Source: Actinomadura coerulea (GTDB taxonomy: Bacteria; Actinomycetota; Actinomycetes; Streptosporangiales; Streptosporangiaceae). From it: a DNA stretch of 64,000 bases. Position numbers and translations under genes: made by a program. Of this stretch, positions 33,155 to 41,535 are shown piece after piece. The notes beneath the pieces were generated by a model. It did not search any database and was not told where the DNA came from. It was given only the letters and a program-made list of their open reading frames with translations. Each line of letters begins with the position of its first letter. Position 1 is the first letter of the stretch. The stretch covers positions 7,626,001-7,690,000 of the forward strand of contig NZ_JACHMQ010000001.1 in NCBI RefSeq assembly GCF_014208105.1, written 5' to 3'.

Positions 33155-34237
33155 ATGACAAACAAGAAATCTGAAAACAGGCGTTACCCCTGGCTCGGGG
33201 TGGCGCTCGGAGGCGCGGACCGGCTCAGCTCCGCGTCCGGCAAGGCCCTCCTGGACGAGAGGCTGATCGGCGCGAACGGTCTGCAGATGCACCAGGCGAC
33301 GGCGCTGGAGGCGACCTTCGGCGGGCTCCTGCTCCTGCTCCGCCTCTTCTTCTGGAAGATCTCGGGGAAGGGCGGAGACGATAGGCCGGCCACCGAGATG
33401 CCGGCGCGGTCGCGGCGGGTCCTGTCCCTCATGACGCTCGGAGTGATCGGCGGCGACAAGGCGCTGCTGTTCGCGGCGCTGCTGTTCATCCCCTTCAGCG
33501 TCACCGGAGGGATCTACTACACCGTCCCGCTCATCATCCCCGTCATCGCGGGGTTCAGGAGCGGGAGAAGGGGGCGCGCCGCTCTCCTCACGCTCTTCGC
33601 GGGGGCCGCAGCGGTCGGCGTGGGCCTGCTCGTCCAGCAGGACGGGCCGGCCACGGGGAGCAGCTACCCGCTCGGCGTGATCTGCGCCCTCGGCGCGGGC
33701 GGCCTGCGGACCCTGTACCTTCCCGTCACCGACCGCCTCATCAAGGGCGCGGGCCGGTACTACACGGAGAAGGTGATCGCCTGGTCGACGCTGTCCGTCG
33801 GCGTGCTCGCCGGCGGCATCGTCATGCTCACCGGGGGCCTCGCCTTCCTGAACTGGCAGCTCGTCCTCTGGGCGATGGTGGTGGGTCTGCTGAACAACAC
33901 CCTGCCCCGCATCATCCAGATGCCGGCGAGGGAGCTCGCGGGCGACGCCGTGTACTCGGTGTTCCTCACCGCGAGTCCGCTGATCGCCACGCTCGTCGGC
34001 CTGGCCTTCCTCGACACGCGGCTGATCCCGATCCAGTGGGCCGGGGTCGTCGTCATCACGGTGGCCGCGGCAGCGGTCGCCCAGATGAGCTTCAGCCTCA
34101 GGGACCGGAACCACGCACCGCTCATCGAGCTGTCGTCGGCCACCCCCGAGGCCATCCTGCAGCACGCTCTGGAGGAGCGCGCCAAGATCCTGGAGACGCT
34201 CGAAAGGCTGACCCAGGAGTACGGGGCCTGCGAGTAG
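33155..34237 (+). CDS. DMT-like permease 3, ending at an in-frame UAG
   Basis: 360 residues to the UAG at 34235; AGGAG ten bases before the ATG. Ten hydrophobic helices from YPWLGVALGGADRL to WAGVVVITVAAAAVAQMSF, with the DMT pattern VFLTASPLIATLVGLAFLDT near the end. The last 40 residues (ATPEAILQHALEERAKILET) start a charged amphipathic helix. The codon after Cys-Glu is UAG, yet the same frame stays open and coding-like for 76 more codons that continue the helix (34238-34468). The product is thus either this 360-residue protein, a 437-residue readthrough protein, or the remains of one long gene hit by a nonsense mutation. Confidence 0.8.
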   Translation: MTNKKSENRRYPWLGVALGGADRLSSASGKALLDERLIGANGLQMHQATALEATFGGLLLLLRLFFWKISGKGGDDRPATEMPARSRRVLSLMTLGVIGGDKALLFAALLFIPFSVTGGIYYTVPLIIPVIAGFRSGRRGRAALLTLFAGAAAVGVGLLVQQDGPATGSSYPLGVICALGAGGLRTLYLPVTDRLIKGAGRYYTEKVIAWSTLSVGVLAGGIVMLTGGLAFLNWQLVLWAMVVGLLNNTLPRIIQMPARELAGDAVYSVFLTASPLIATLVGLAFLDTRLIPIQWAGVVVITVAAAAVAQMSFSLRDRNHAPLIELSSATPEAILQHALEERAKILETLERLTQEYGACE

Positions 34238-34468
34238 GCCGTCCTCCAGGCCGAACGCACGGTCGCCGAAGCCCGGCTCGCCAAGGCTCGCGCCGACGCG
34301 AAGAAGGCGCGGACCGCGGCGGCGAAGACCCGGACCGAGGCGGAAAGGGCCGCGGCCCAGGCGGAGTCCGCCGCAGCTCAGCGGGACGCCGCCGAGGCCG
34401 CGATCAGGACGGCCGAGGAGGAGGTCCGTCTCGCTCAGGAGAAGGCCCCCACCACGCCGTCGTCCTAG
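34238..34468 (+). other. In-frame coiled-coil extension beyond the UAG stop
   Basis: 76 sense codons follow the amber codon in frame, ending at a second UAG (34466-34468). They encode an Ala/Glu/Arg/Lys-rich coiled coil (AVLQAERTVAEARLAKARAD, then repeats such as RTEAERAAAQAESAAAQR) with G or C at almost every third position. The segment joins smoothly to the helix that precedes the stop. There is no ATG/GTG with a ribosome site at its beginning, so it is not a separate gene. The plus-strand terminator at 34649 lies beyond it, so it is inside the transcript. Confidence 0.75.
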
Positions 34469-34648
34469 CCGGCGGCAGACGCGTCCCCTGCCCGACCGGG
34501 GGACGCATACCGCCCCACAAGCGGAACAGGGGTGCGGAGACCACTGTCTCCGCATTCTGAACACGTCCGGGGCCGGGCCGGCCAACCCGCGCCCCCGAAC
34601 CGTGAAGTCCATCCAGCGCGACGCCGGCCAGCGCCGCGCTTCCGACCC

Positions 34649-34691
34649 GACGGCGGGAGGACCAGTCCTCCCGCCGTCCCTTTTCTTTCAC
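34649..34691 (+). terminator. Terminator of DMT-like permease 3
   Basis: Perfect 13-bp stem GACGGCGGGAGGA and complement, loop ccag, followed by CCTTTTCTTTC on the plus strand. The T-tract runs into the stop codon of the convergent ABC gene. Smaller hairpins (TGCGGAGAC/GTCTCCGCA at 34532-34553) precede it. Confidence 0.8.
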
Positions 34692-35653
34692 ACGTCGGCG
34701 CCGGTCCGGGTGTCGTCGGTCTTGACCGGGACGGCCTCGTGGCAGGCGACGCTGTGCCCGTCGGTGAGCGGCAGCAGCCGCGGGTCCTCGGTGGCGCACC
34801 GGTCGACCGCGATCGGGCAGCGGTGCCGGAACGGGCAGCCCTCGGCGGCGGCCAGCGCGTCCGAGGCGCCGGCGGCCCGGTGCGTCGCGCCCAGCCGGGG
34901 GACCGCGTCGCGCAGCGCGGCGGTGTAGGGGTGGGCCGGGGTCCCGAGCACCGTGCCGATGGGGCCGGACTCCACGATCCGCCCGGCGAACAGGACGTGC
35001 ACGGTGTCGCAGAGCCGGTCGACGATGGCCAGGTTGTGGGTGATCAGCAGGTAGCTCAGCCCGTGCTCGTCCCGCAGCCCCGCCAGCAGGTCCAGCACGT
35101 GGGCCTGCACGGTGACGTCGAGGGCGCTGGTCGGCTCGTCCAGGACGAGCAGCCGCGGGTCGACCGCCAGCGCCCGCGCGATGACCACGCGCTGCCGCTG
35201 CCCGCCGGACAGCTGGTGGGGCCGGCGCCCGGCGAGGGAAGGATCGAGGCCGACGTCGGTGAGCAGCTCCGTCACCGACGGGAGGTCCCCGTCCTTCCCC
35301 GCGGGCTCGCCGCCGGCGCGGCGCCGCCGGATCCGCAGCGCCTCGGAGATCGAGGCGCCGATGCGCATCCGGGGGTCGAGGGCCTCGCTGCCGTCCTGGA
35401 ACACCGGCTGGACCTCGGACCGGTAGAGCGCCCGCCCCGCCCGGTCCAGCCGGGTGATGTCGCGGTCGCGGAACAGCACCCGGCCCTGCTCGGGCTTGAC
35501 CAGGCCGAGCAGCGCCCGCGCGATGGTGGTCTTGCCGGATCCGCTCTCCCCGATGACGGCGACCCCGCCGGAGCCCTCCGGCACCGTGAGGGAGACGCCG
35601 CGGACCACCGGGGTCCGGTCGTAGCTGACGGTGAGGTCGTCCGCGCTGAGCAT
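34688..35653 (-). CDS. Peptide/nickel-type ABC transporter ATPase (DppF-like)
   Basis: 321 residues from the ATG at 35653, five bases after GGGGAG; the longer frame to 36328 is a shadow of the preceding gene. Walker A is GESGSGKTT, the Q-loop is near QPVFQDGS, the ABC signature LSGGQRQR and Walker B LLVLDEPT, with the switch His in LLITHNLA. The C-terminal Cys-containing extension (CPFRHRCPIAVDRC) is typical of the oligopeptide/dipeptide ATPase family, where it may bind an iron-sulfur cluster. Last gene of a five-gene importer operon; it powers uptake together with 35656. Confidence 0.93.
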   Translation of the reverse strand: MLSADDLTVSYDRTPVVRGVSLTVPEGSGGVAVIGESGSGKTTIARALLGLVKPEQGRVLFRDRDITRLDRAGRALYRSEVQPVFQDGSEALDPRMRIGASISEALRIRRRRAGGEPAGKDGDLPSVTELLTDVGLDPSLAGRRPHQLSGGQRQRVVIARALAVDPRLLVLDEPTSALDVTVQAHVLDLLAGLRDEHGLSYLLITHNLAIVDRLCDTVHVLFAGRIVESGPIGTVLGTPAHPYTAALRDAVPRLGATHRAAGASDALAAAEGCPFRHRCPIAVDRCATEDPRLLPLTDGHSVACHEAVPVKTDDTRTGADV

Positions 35654-35655
35654 GG

Positions 35656-36420
35656 TCACTCCCCGATCGCGGGGACTGCGTCGAGCAGTTCCCGGGTGTA
35701 GGCGGCGGAGGGGCTGTGCAGGACGTCGGAGGCCGGTCCCGCCTCGACCACGTGGCCCTGCCGCATGACGACGACGTGGTCGGCGATGCCGGACACGACG
35801 GCCAGGTCGTGCGAGACGAAGACCAGGGCGATGCCGTGCTCGTCGCGCAACCGGGCCAGCAGGTCCAGGACGGCGGCCTGCACGGTGACGTCCAGTGCGC
35901 TGGTGGGCTCGTCGGCGAGGATGACGTCGGCGCGCAGGGCCACGGCCATCGCGATGGCGAAGCGCTGCGCCTGGCCGCCGGAGACCTGGTGCGGGTAGCG
36001 GCGCAGCAGCCCCGGGTCGAGCAGGACGCTGCGCAGCGCCTCCTCGGTCCGCTCGCGGGCCTCGGCGCCGCGCAGGCCGTGCCGGGCGAGCACCCTCTTG
36101 AGCAGTGCCCCGAGCCGCATCGTGGGGTTGAGGGACGCCTGCGGGCTCTGGCTGACCAGGGCGATCACCGAGCCGCGCATCTTCGACAGCGTGCGCTCGT
36201 CCGCCGTCACGACGTCGGTGCCGTTGACGACGATCCTCCCGCTGACCCGCAGCCCGTCCGTCAGCCCGAGCATCGCGTTCAGCGCGGTCGTCTTGCCCGA
36301 TCCGCTCTCGCCGACGATCGCGGCGCACTCGCCGGGGCCGACGCTCAGCTCGTCGAGCGAGGCCAGCAGCAGGTCGCCGGCCCGCACCCGCAGGTTCTCC
36401 GCAGTGAGCACCGGTTTCAT
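35656..36420 (-). CDS. Peptide/nickel-type ABC transporter ATPase (DppD-like)
   Basis: 254 residues. Walker A GESGSGKTT, Q-loop ALVSQSPQASLNP, signature VSGGQAQR, Walker B VILADEPT and switch His in VFVSHDLA. It lacks the Cys-rich C-terminal extension present in its partner, so it is on the short side for DppD. Its ATG overlaps the stop of the permease gene (ATGA), and the partner ATPase starts two bases after its stop. Both facts point to translational coupling and equal amounts of the two ATPases. Confidence 0.93.
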   Translation of the reverse strand: MKPVLTAENLRVRAGDLLLASLDELSVGPGECAAIVGESGSGKTTALNAMLGLTDGLRVSGRIVVNGTDVVTADERTLSKMRGSVIALVSQSPQASLNPTMRLGALLKRVLARHGLRGAEARERTEEALRSVLLDPGLLRRYPHQVSGGQAQRFAIAMAVALRADVILADEPTSALDVTVQAAVLDLLARLRDEHGIALVFVSHDLAVVSGIADHVVVMRQGHVVEAGPASDVLHSPSAAYTRELLDAVPAIGE

Positions 36421-37310
36421 CGGGTGACCTCCCGCCGGGGGTCGAGGGCGGCTCGCATGCCCTCGCCGAGCACGTTGAAGCAGAACGCCGTGATCACGAT
36501 GGCCAGACCGGGGAAGGCGACCACCCACCAGTTCGTGGTGAACAGGCTCTGCCCCTGCTGGACCATCAGCCCCCATTCCGCGGTGGGCTCCTGCGGCCCG
36601 AGGCCGAGGAAGGACAGCGCCGCGGCGGTGAGGATGACCCCGCCCGCGTCCAGGGACAACTGGACCAGGACGGGGGTCAGCGAGTTGGGCAGGACGTGCC
36701 GCAGCACGATCCGCGTCCGGGACCCGCCGAGGCAGCGGGCCGCGTCGATGAAGCCGCGCGACCTGATGGAGGTCGCGGCGACCGCGCTCATCCGGGCGTA
36801 CCAGGGCCACCAGGAGGCGGTGATGGCGATGATCGCCCCCTGCGTCCCCGGGTGCAGCACGAGCGCCAGCGCCACCGACAGCAGCAGCGCCGGGAAGGCC
36901 AGGAACACGTCGGTGATCCGCATGATCACGTCCCGGACGATCCCGCCCGCGTAGCCGGCGACGACGCCGAGCAGCACGCCGATCACGGCGGACAGCGCGA
37001 GCACGGAGACGGCGATCGTCAGCGAGGTGCGCGCCCCGTAGAGCACCCGGGTGAGCATGTCGCGGCCGACCCCGTCCGTCCCGAACCAGTGTTCGGCGCC
37101 GGGCGCCCGCAGCGCCTCGGCCGGGTGGGTCGCGTCGGTGCCGTCGCCCGGGTAGGGCGCCAGCAGCGGGGCCGCGAGCGCCGCGAGGACGATCAGCGCG
37201 AGGACCACGGCGCCGACGGCGGCCAGCCGGTCGGTGCGGGCCGCCCGCAGCACCCGGTGCACGGGCCGGTCCCGCAGGGGCGCGGCGGGGGCGGTGTCGA
37301 GAGCGGTCAT
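36417..37310 (-). CDS. ABC transporter permease (DppC-like)
   Basis: 297 residues, six hydrophobic helices. The N-terminus carries a helix (LAAVGAVVLALIVLAALAAP) followed by the periplasmic-side motif HWFGTDGVGRDMLTRVLYGAR that marks the DppC/OppC family. The coupling-helix motif is AARCLGGSRTRIVLRHVLPN (E-A-A-X-X-X-G type). Overlaps both neighbours by four bases (ATGA). Forms the membrane channel with the 37307-38323 product. Confidence 0.94.
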   Translation of the reverse strand: MTALDTAPAAPLRDRPVHRVLRAARTDRLAAVGAVVLALIVLAALAAPLLAPYPGDGTDATHPAEALRAPGAEHWFGTDGVGRDMLTRVLYGARTSLTIAVSVLALSAVIGVLLGVVAGYAGGIVRDVIMRITDVFLAFPALLLSVALALVLHPGTQGAIIAITASWWPWYARMSAVAATSIRSRGFIDAARCLGGSRTRIVLRHVLPNSLTPVLVQLSLDAGGVILTAAALSFLGLGPQEPTAEWGLMVQQGQSLFTTNWWVVAFPGLAIVITAFCFNVLGEGMRAALDPRREVTR

Positions 37311-38323
37311 CTGATCCTCACCCGCGGGTCGATGGCGGCCTGCGCGAGGTCCACCAGCAGGTTGACGATGACGTAGGTGAACGCGATCGCGATGGTGACG
37401 CCCGCGATGGCGGGGGCGTCGGACGAGCGGATCGAGTCGGCGGCGTACCGGCCGAGCCCCGGCCAGTTGAAGATGGCCTCGACCAGGAAGGCGTTCACCA
37501 GCGAGAAGGCGAACACGAGCGCCAGCAGCGCCAGCACCGGGCTGAGCGCCGGACGCAGCGAGAACCGCGTCAGCACCTGCCACCGGGTGAAGCCGAGGGC
37601 CCGTTCCAGCCGCGCGTGGTTCTGCGTGGACTCCTCGATGAGCGCGGCGCGCGTCATCTGGGCGACCACGCCGGTCGGGTAGGCCGCGATCGCGGCCGCG
37701 GGCAGCACCAGGTGCGCCAGCGTGCTGCCGAGGATCGGCCAGTTCCCGGTGATCAGCGCGTCCACCGCCGTGATGTTGGTGTACAGGTGCAGCGGGCTGG
37801 TGCCGTCCAGCCTGGGGTCGTACTCGCCGGCGACGGGGAGCCAGCCCAGCTTGGTGGCGAAGACGTTCTGCGCGAAGAGCGCCAGCAGGAAGACCGGCAC
37901 CGACACGCCCGCCATCGAGGTGATCCGGATGGACCCGTCGGCCGGCTTGCCCCGGAACCGGGCGGCGAGCACCCCGAGCGGGATGCCCACCAGCACCGCG
38001 ATGATCACCCCGGTGCCGACCAGTTCCAGCGAGGCGGGGAAGGCGGTGGAGATGTCACCGAGCACGTCCTGGCGGGTGTGCAGGCTGATTCCCCAGTCGC
38101 CCCGGACCAGCGAGGTGAGGTAGTCCCAGAGCTGGACGGGCAGCGTGTCGTCCAGGCCGAGTTCCGCGCGGGTCCGGGCGAGCTCGGCGGCGGAGGCCCG
38201 GGGCCCGGCGTAGGTCACCGCCGGGTCCCCGGGGACCAGCCGCATCACCACGAAGGTGAGCACCACGACACCGGCGACGACGAACGCGGCCTGTGCCAGG
38301 CGTCGAAGCAGGTAGCGGGTCAT
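37307..38323 (-). CDS. ABC transporter permease (DppB-like)
   Basis: 338 residues, starting MTRYLLRRLAQAAFVVAGVV, the usual DppB/OppB N-terminus, with six hydrophobic helices. The typical exterior loop (DDTLPVQLWDYLTSLVRGDW) and coupling region (ERALGFTRWQVLTRFSLRPA) are present. Starts two bases after the stop of the binding-protein gene and overlaps the next permease. Expected partner of the DppC-like protein. Confidence 0.94.
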   Translation of the reverse strand: MTRYLLRRLAQAAFVVAGVVVLTFVVMRLVPGDPAVTYAGPRASAAELARTRAELGLDDTLPVQLWDYLTSLVRGDWGISLHTRQDVLGDISTAFPASLELVGTGVIIAVLVGIPLGVLAARFRGKPADGSIRITSMAGVSVPVFLLALFAQNVFATKLGWLPVAGEYDPRLDGTSPLHLYTNITAVDALITGNWPILGSTLAHLVLPAAAIAAYPTGVVAQMTRAALIEESTQNHARLERALGFTRWQVLTRFSLRPALSPVLALLALVFAFSLVNAFLVEAIFNWPGLGRYAADSIRSSDAPAIAGVTIAIAFTYVIVNLLVDLAQAAIDPRVRIR

Positions 38324-38324
38324 G

Positions 38325-39911
38325 TCACGCGGCCGGGCTGAGCTCGTGGGCGAACACGACGTTCGGATACGCCGGGTCGTCGGTGTAGCCGTCGACGTCC
38401 GCCGAGTACGCCCGCTGGTACTGCTGGACGAACAGCGGCGCGGCGACGGCCTGGTCGACCAGGAGCTTGCGCTGGAGCGACGCGTACGACGCCTCCGCCG
38501 CGGACCGGTTCGTGGCGGTCAGCTCCGGCAGCTTGTCGATCTCACCGTCGACGGCGGAGTCGTCGAGGTAGGTGAGGTTGAAGTTGACCGGGTCGGCCGA
38601 GCGGAACAGGTTCAGGAACCAGCTGTAGGCGTCCGGGTAGTCCGGGTACCAGTACATGACGAAGACATCCTGGCGCTTCGCCGCGTCCTTGCTCTTGGCA
38701 CGGTCCCACTGGGCGTCCCACTGCATCGGCTTCGCCTGGAGCTTGACGTTCAGGCCCTTGAGCGCGGAGCTGAGCAGCGTCACGAACTTCTGCTGGTCGT
38801 CGTCGCCCTGCGCGTAGGTGAGGTCGAGCGTCAGCGACTTCTTGCCCGGACCGTACCCGGCCTCGTTCAGCAGCCGCGTCGCCGCCGCGGTGTCCTGGCG
38901 TCCGGCCAGACCAGGCGTGGCGCCGGTGAGCCCGGTCGGGACGACGCCGCTGGCGGCGGTCCCCGAGCCCTTGAGCGTCGACACGAGGCCGTTGTAGTCG
39001 ATCGCCGCCTGGACCGCCTTGCGGAGCTTGACGTCCTTCAGCGGGCCGGCCTCGGTGTTGAAGAACGCCATGAGGTTCTGGAACGAGGGCACCGAGGCGG
39101 TCTTGAGGCTCTTCATCCCCTTCGCCTGGGCGAACAGCTGCGGGTTCAGCCGGTGCACGTAGCTGACGTCACCGGCCTGCAACTGCTGCCACGCGGTGGT
39201 GACCTGCGGGGTGTTGCGGAACTCGACGCTGGTGTAGTGCGAGCCCTTCCAGCCGCCCCAGTAGTCCTTGAACTGGCCCAGCCGGACCTCGGCCTCCTGC
39301 CCCTTGTTCCAGGAGGCGACGGTGTACGGGCCGCTGCCCGTGTCGTGGCCCTTCGCGACGTAGTCCTTCAGGTCGCCGCCGCCGGGAGCCTTCGTGTCGT
39401 AGATGTAGGAGGCGTAGCCGGAGGAGGAGACCAGGTCGAGCGGCGCCGCGTACTTCAGCTCGAACACCAGCGTCTGCGGGTCCGGCGTCTCGATCGTCTT
39501 CACCGGTTCCCAGATGTAGGCCGCGCCGCCCTTCATCTTCATCGTCCGCTCGATCGCGGCCTTGGCGACGCTGGAGGTCAGCGCGGTGCCGGTGTGGAAC
39601 TTCACGCCCTCCCGCAGGGTGAACGTCCACTTCTTGCCGCCGTCGGACGAGGCCCACTTGGTCGCCAGCCGCGGCTCGACCTTCTTGGACTCGGTGTTGT
39701 ACCGCGTCAGCGACTCGTAGACGTTCTGCATCGCGATGATCTCGTTGGAGTACGAGGTCGCGGGATCCCAGTCGGTGACGACGTTGAGGTTGAACGAGTA
39801 GACGAACGCGCTGGACGTGGAGGCCGTCTTGCGGACGGCTCCGCCCGAGCAGCCGGTGACGGTCACGGCGACAGCCGCCGCGAGCGCCAGTGATCTTATG
39901 CGCCAGGTCAT
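38325..39911 (-). CDS. Extracellular solute-binding lipoprotein, family 5
   Basis: 528 residues. Signal peptide with lipobox VTVTGC, so Cys20 or so is lipidated and the mature protein is anchored outside. The SBP_bac_5 pattern is clear: WDPATSYSNEIIAMQNVYESL near the N-terminus, ATKWASSDGGKKWTFTLREG and VKFHTGTALTSS, SGPYTVASWNKG, and RKAVQAAIDYNG. It captures the substrate for the DppBCDF-like importer. Placement behind the HyuA and DUF917 genes suggests hydantoins or related cyclic amides, not ordinary peptides, but ligand specificity is not readable from the sequence. Confidence 0.93.
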   Translation of the reverse strand: MTWRIRSLALAAAVAVTVTGCSGGAVRKTASTSSAFVYSFNLNVVTDWDPATSYSNEIIAMQNVYESLTRYNTESKKVEPRLATKWASSDGGKKWTFTLREGVKFHTGTALTSSVAKAAIERTMKMKGGAAYIWEPVKTIETPDPQTLVFELKYAAPLDLVSSSGYASYIYDTKAPGGGDLKDYVAKGHDTGSGPYTVASWNKGQEAEVRLGQFKDYWGGWKGSHYTSVEFRNTPQVTTAWQQLQAGDVSYVHRLNPQLFAQAKGMKSLKTASVPSFQNLMAFFNTEAGPLKDVKLRKAVQAAIDYNGLVSTLKGSGTAASGVVPTGLTGATPGLAGRQDTAAATRLLNEAGYGPGKKSLTLDLTYAQGDDDQQKFVTLLSSALKGLNVKLQAKPMQWDAQWDRAKSKDAAKRQDVFVMYWYPDYPDAYSWFLNLFRSADPVNFNLTYLDDSAVDGEIDKLPELTATNRSAAEASYASLQRKLLVDQAVAAPLFVQQYQRAYSADVDGYTDDPAYPNVVFAHELSPAA

Positions 39912-39960
39912 GACGGGATCTCCTTGCAGGGGGACCGGACAGGGGGGAGTGGGGGCCGGG

Positions 39961-41535
39961 CTAGAGGTTGCCGAGCGGGCCGGCGGCCTTCACCCGCAGC
40001 CGCAGCGCGGGTTCGGGCAGGTAACTCATCGGTACTTCGGTGATCTCCACGACCTCCACTCCGGCCGGATCGGCTCCGGCCTGCACGGCCCGGCGGCCGG
40101 CGACGCCGGACGCCTCGGCGATGGCCTCCCTGCGGCCCTCGCCTGCCGGGATGATGGTCTCGATGGTCCCGCTGACCATGGCGATCGCCGCGCCGACGGC
40201 GTTGGCGATGTCCCCGTGCGCGGGGCGGATCACCTCGGCGACGCCGGCCAGGGCGTCGGGGATCAGGAACGACCCGCCGCCCACCGCGACCAGCGGCTGG
40301 TCGGTCTTGCCGAGGGTCATCCGGTCGACGGCGTCGGCCAGCATCTGGTCGGCGGTCTCCACCGCCGAGCCGAGCGCGCCGCGCAGCCGCTCGGGGATCG
40401 GCGAGCCGGCCGGCGCGCCCCGGCCGACCAGCGCGCCCGCGTCGGTCATGGTGGGGGTGTCGCCGCCGAAGGTCAGCGCCTTCTCGGTGATCCGGTAGCC
40501 GACCGACTGCGGCCCGACCGACCCGTCCGGCCCGATGACGGTGCCGCCGCCGAGCGCGAGCGCGAGGATGTCGGGCATCCGGAAGTTGGTCCGCACCCCG
40601 CCGATCTCGACGCCCGCGGACGACTCCCGGGGGAAGCCGGCGTACAGCACGCCGAAGTCGGTCGACGTGCCGCCCACGTCCGCGATGATCGCGTCGGTGA
40701 GGCCGGACAGGAACGCGGCGCCCCGGATGGAGTTGGCCGGGCCCGATCCGATCGTCAGCACCGGGTACCGGACGGCGTAGTCGATGGCCATCAGCGTGCC
40801 GTCGTTCTGCGCGAAGTAGGTGGTGACGTCCAGGCCGCGCTCGGCCAGCGTGTGCTGGAGCCCGTCCCAGACGGCGCTGATGACCCGGTAGAGGGCGGCG
40901 TTGAGGATCGTGGCGTTCTCGCGCTCCAGCAGCCCGAGCGTGCCGATCTCATGGCTCATCGAGATGGGCACCGCGTCGCCGAGCTCGTCCCGGGCGATCT
41001 CCGCCGCCTCCAGCTCCTGGTCGGCGAAGGCGGGGCTGAACACGCTCGTCAGCGCGATCGCGTCGGCCTCCTCGGCGACGTCGGCGAGCACGGCGCGCAG
41101 CGCGCCGGGGTCGAGCTTGGAGATCGGCCGGCCGTCGACGTAGTGGCCGCCGGGGAGCACGGCGGTGCGCGCGGTGATCGCCGCCGACAGGTCGGCCGGC
41201 CAGGACTGCGCCGGGGGGACCGAGGTGGTCGCCGGCCCGCCGAGCCGGATCGCGGCCACCTTGCCGAGCCCGCGCCGCTCCAGGATCGCGTTGGTGGCGT
41301 GCGTGGTGCCGAGCATGACCCGGCCCACCCGCCGGACGTCGTCGCCGAGCTGGTCCAGCACCGCGGTCAGCGCCGCGTGCAGGCCCGAGGTGACGTCGGC
41401 GCTGGTCGCCTGCTTCGTCCTGGCCAGGACCTCGCCCTTGGCGCTGAGGACGACCGCGTCGGTGTTGGTGCCGCCGACGTCGACACCGATGCGCAGGTCG
41501 CGGGCGACGGTGCCGCCGGACGTACGGTCAGCCAT
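39961..41535 (-). CDS. Hydantoinase/oxoprolinase family protein, HyuA-like
   Basis: 524 residues. N-terminal ASKHA-type nucleotide-binding motif LRIGVDVGGTNTDAVVLS, second phosphate motif ADVGGTSTDFGVLY and a glycine-rich adenosine motif LVAVGGGSFLIPDA. This is the HyuA/OPLAH fold that couples ATP hydrolysis to ring opening of hydantoins or 5-oxoproline. The shorter length (HyuA is often about 690) matches the stand-alone N-terminal and central domains seen in clusters with DUF917 proteins. Its start overlaps the end of the DUF917 gene by eight bases. Confidence 0.9.
   Translation of the reverse strand: MADRTSGGTVARDLRIGVDVGGTNTDAVVLSAKGEVLARTKQATSADVTSGLHAALTAVLDQLGDDVRRVGRVMLGTTHATNAILERRGLGKVAAIRLGGPATTSVPPAQSWPADLSAAITARTAVLPGGHYVDGRPISKLDPGALRAVLADVAEEADAIALTSVFSPAFADQELEAAEIARDELGDAVPISMSHEIGTLGLLERENATILNAALYRVISAVWDGLQHTLAERGLDVTTYFAQNDGTLMAIDYAVRYPVLTIGSGPANSIRGAAFLSGLTDAIIADVGGTSTDFGVLYAGFPRESSAGVEIGGVRTNFRMPDILALALGGGTVIGPDGSVGPQSVGYRITEKALTFGGDTPTMTDAGALVGRGAPAGSPIPERLRGALGSAVETADQMLADAVDRMTLGKTDQPLVAVGGGSFLIPDALAGVAEVIRPAHGDIANAVGAAIAMVSGTIETIIPAGEGRREAIAEASGVAGRRAVQAGADPAGVEVVEITEVPMSYLPEPALRLRVKAAGPLGNL

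Noticed and set aside
34235..34237. UAG as pyrrolysine codon
   Set aside because: No pyl genes are visible and the position is in a coiled coil, not in an enzyme active site; plain readthrough or a nonsense mutation is simpler. The rest of the genome cannot be examined here.
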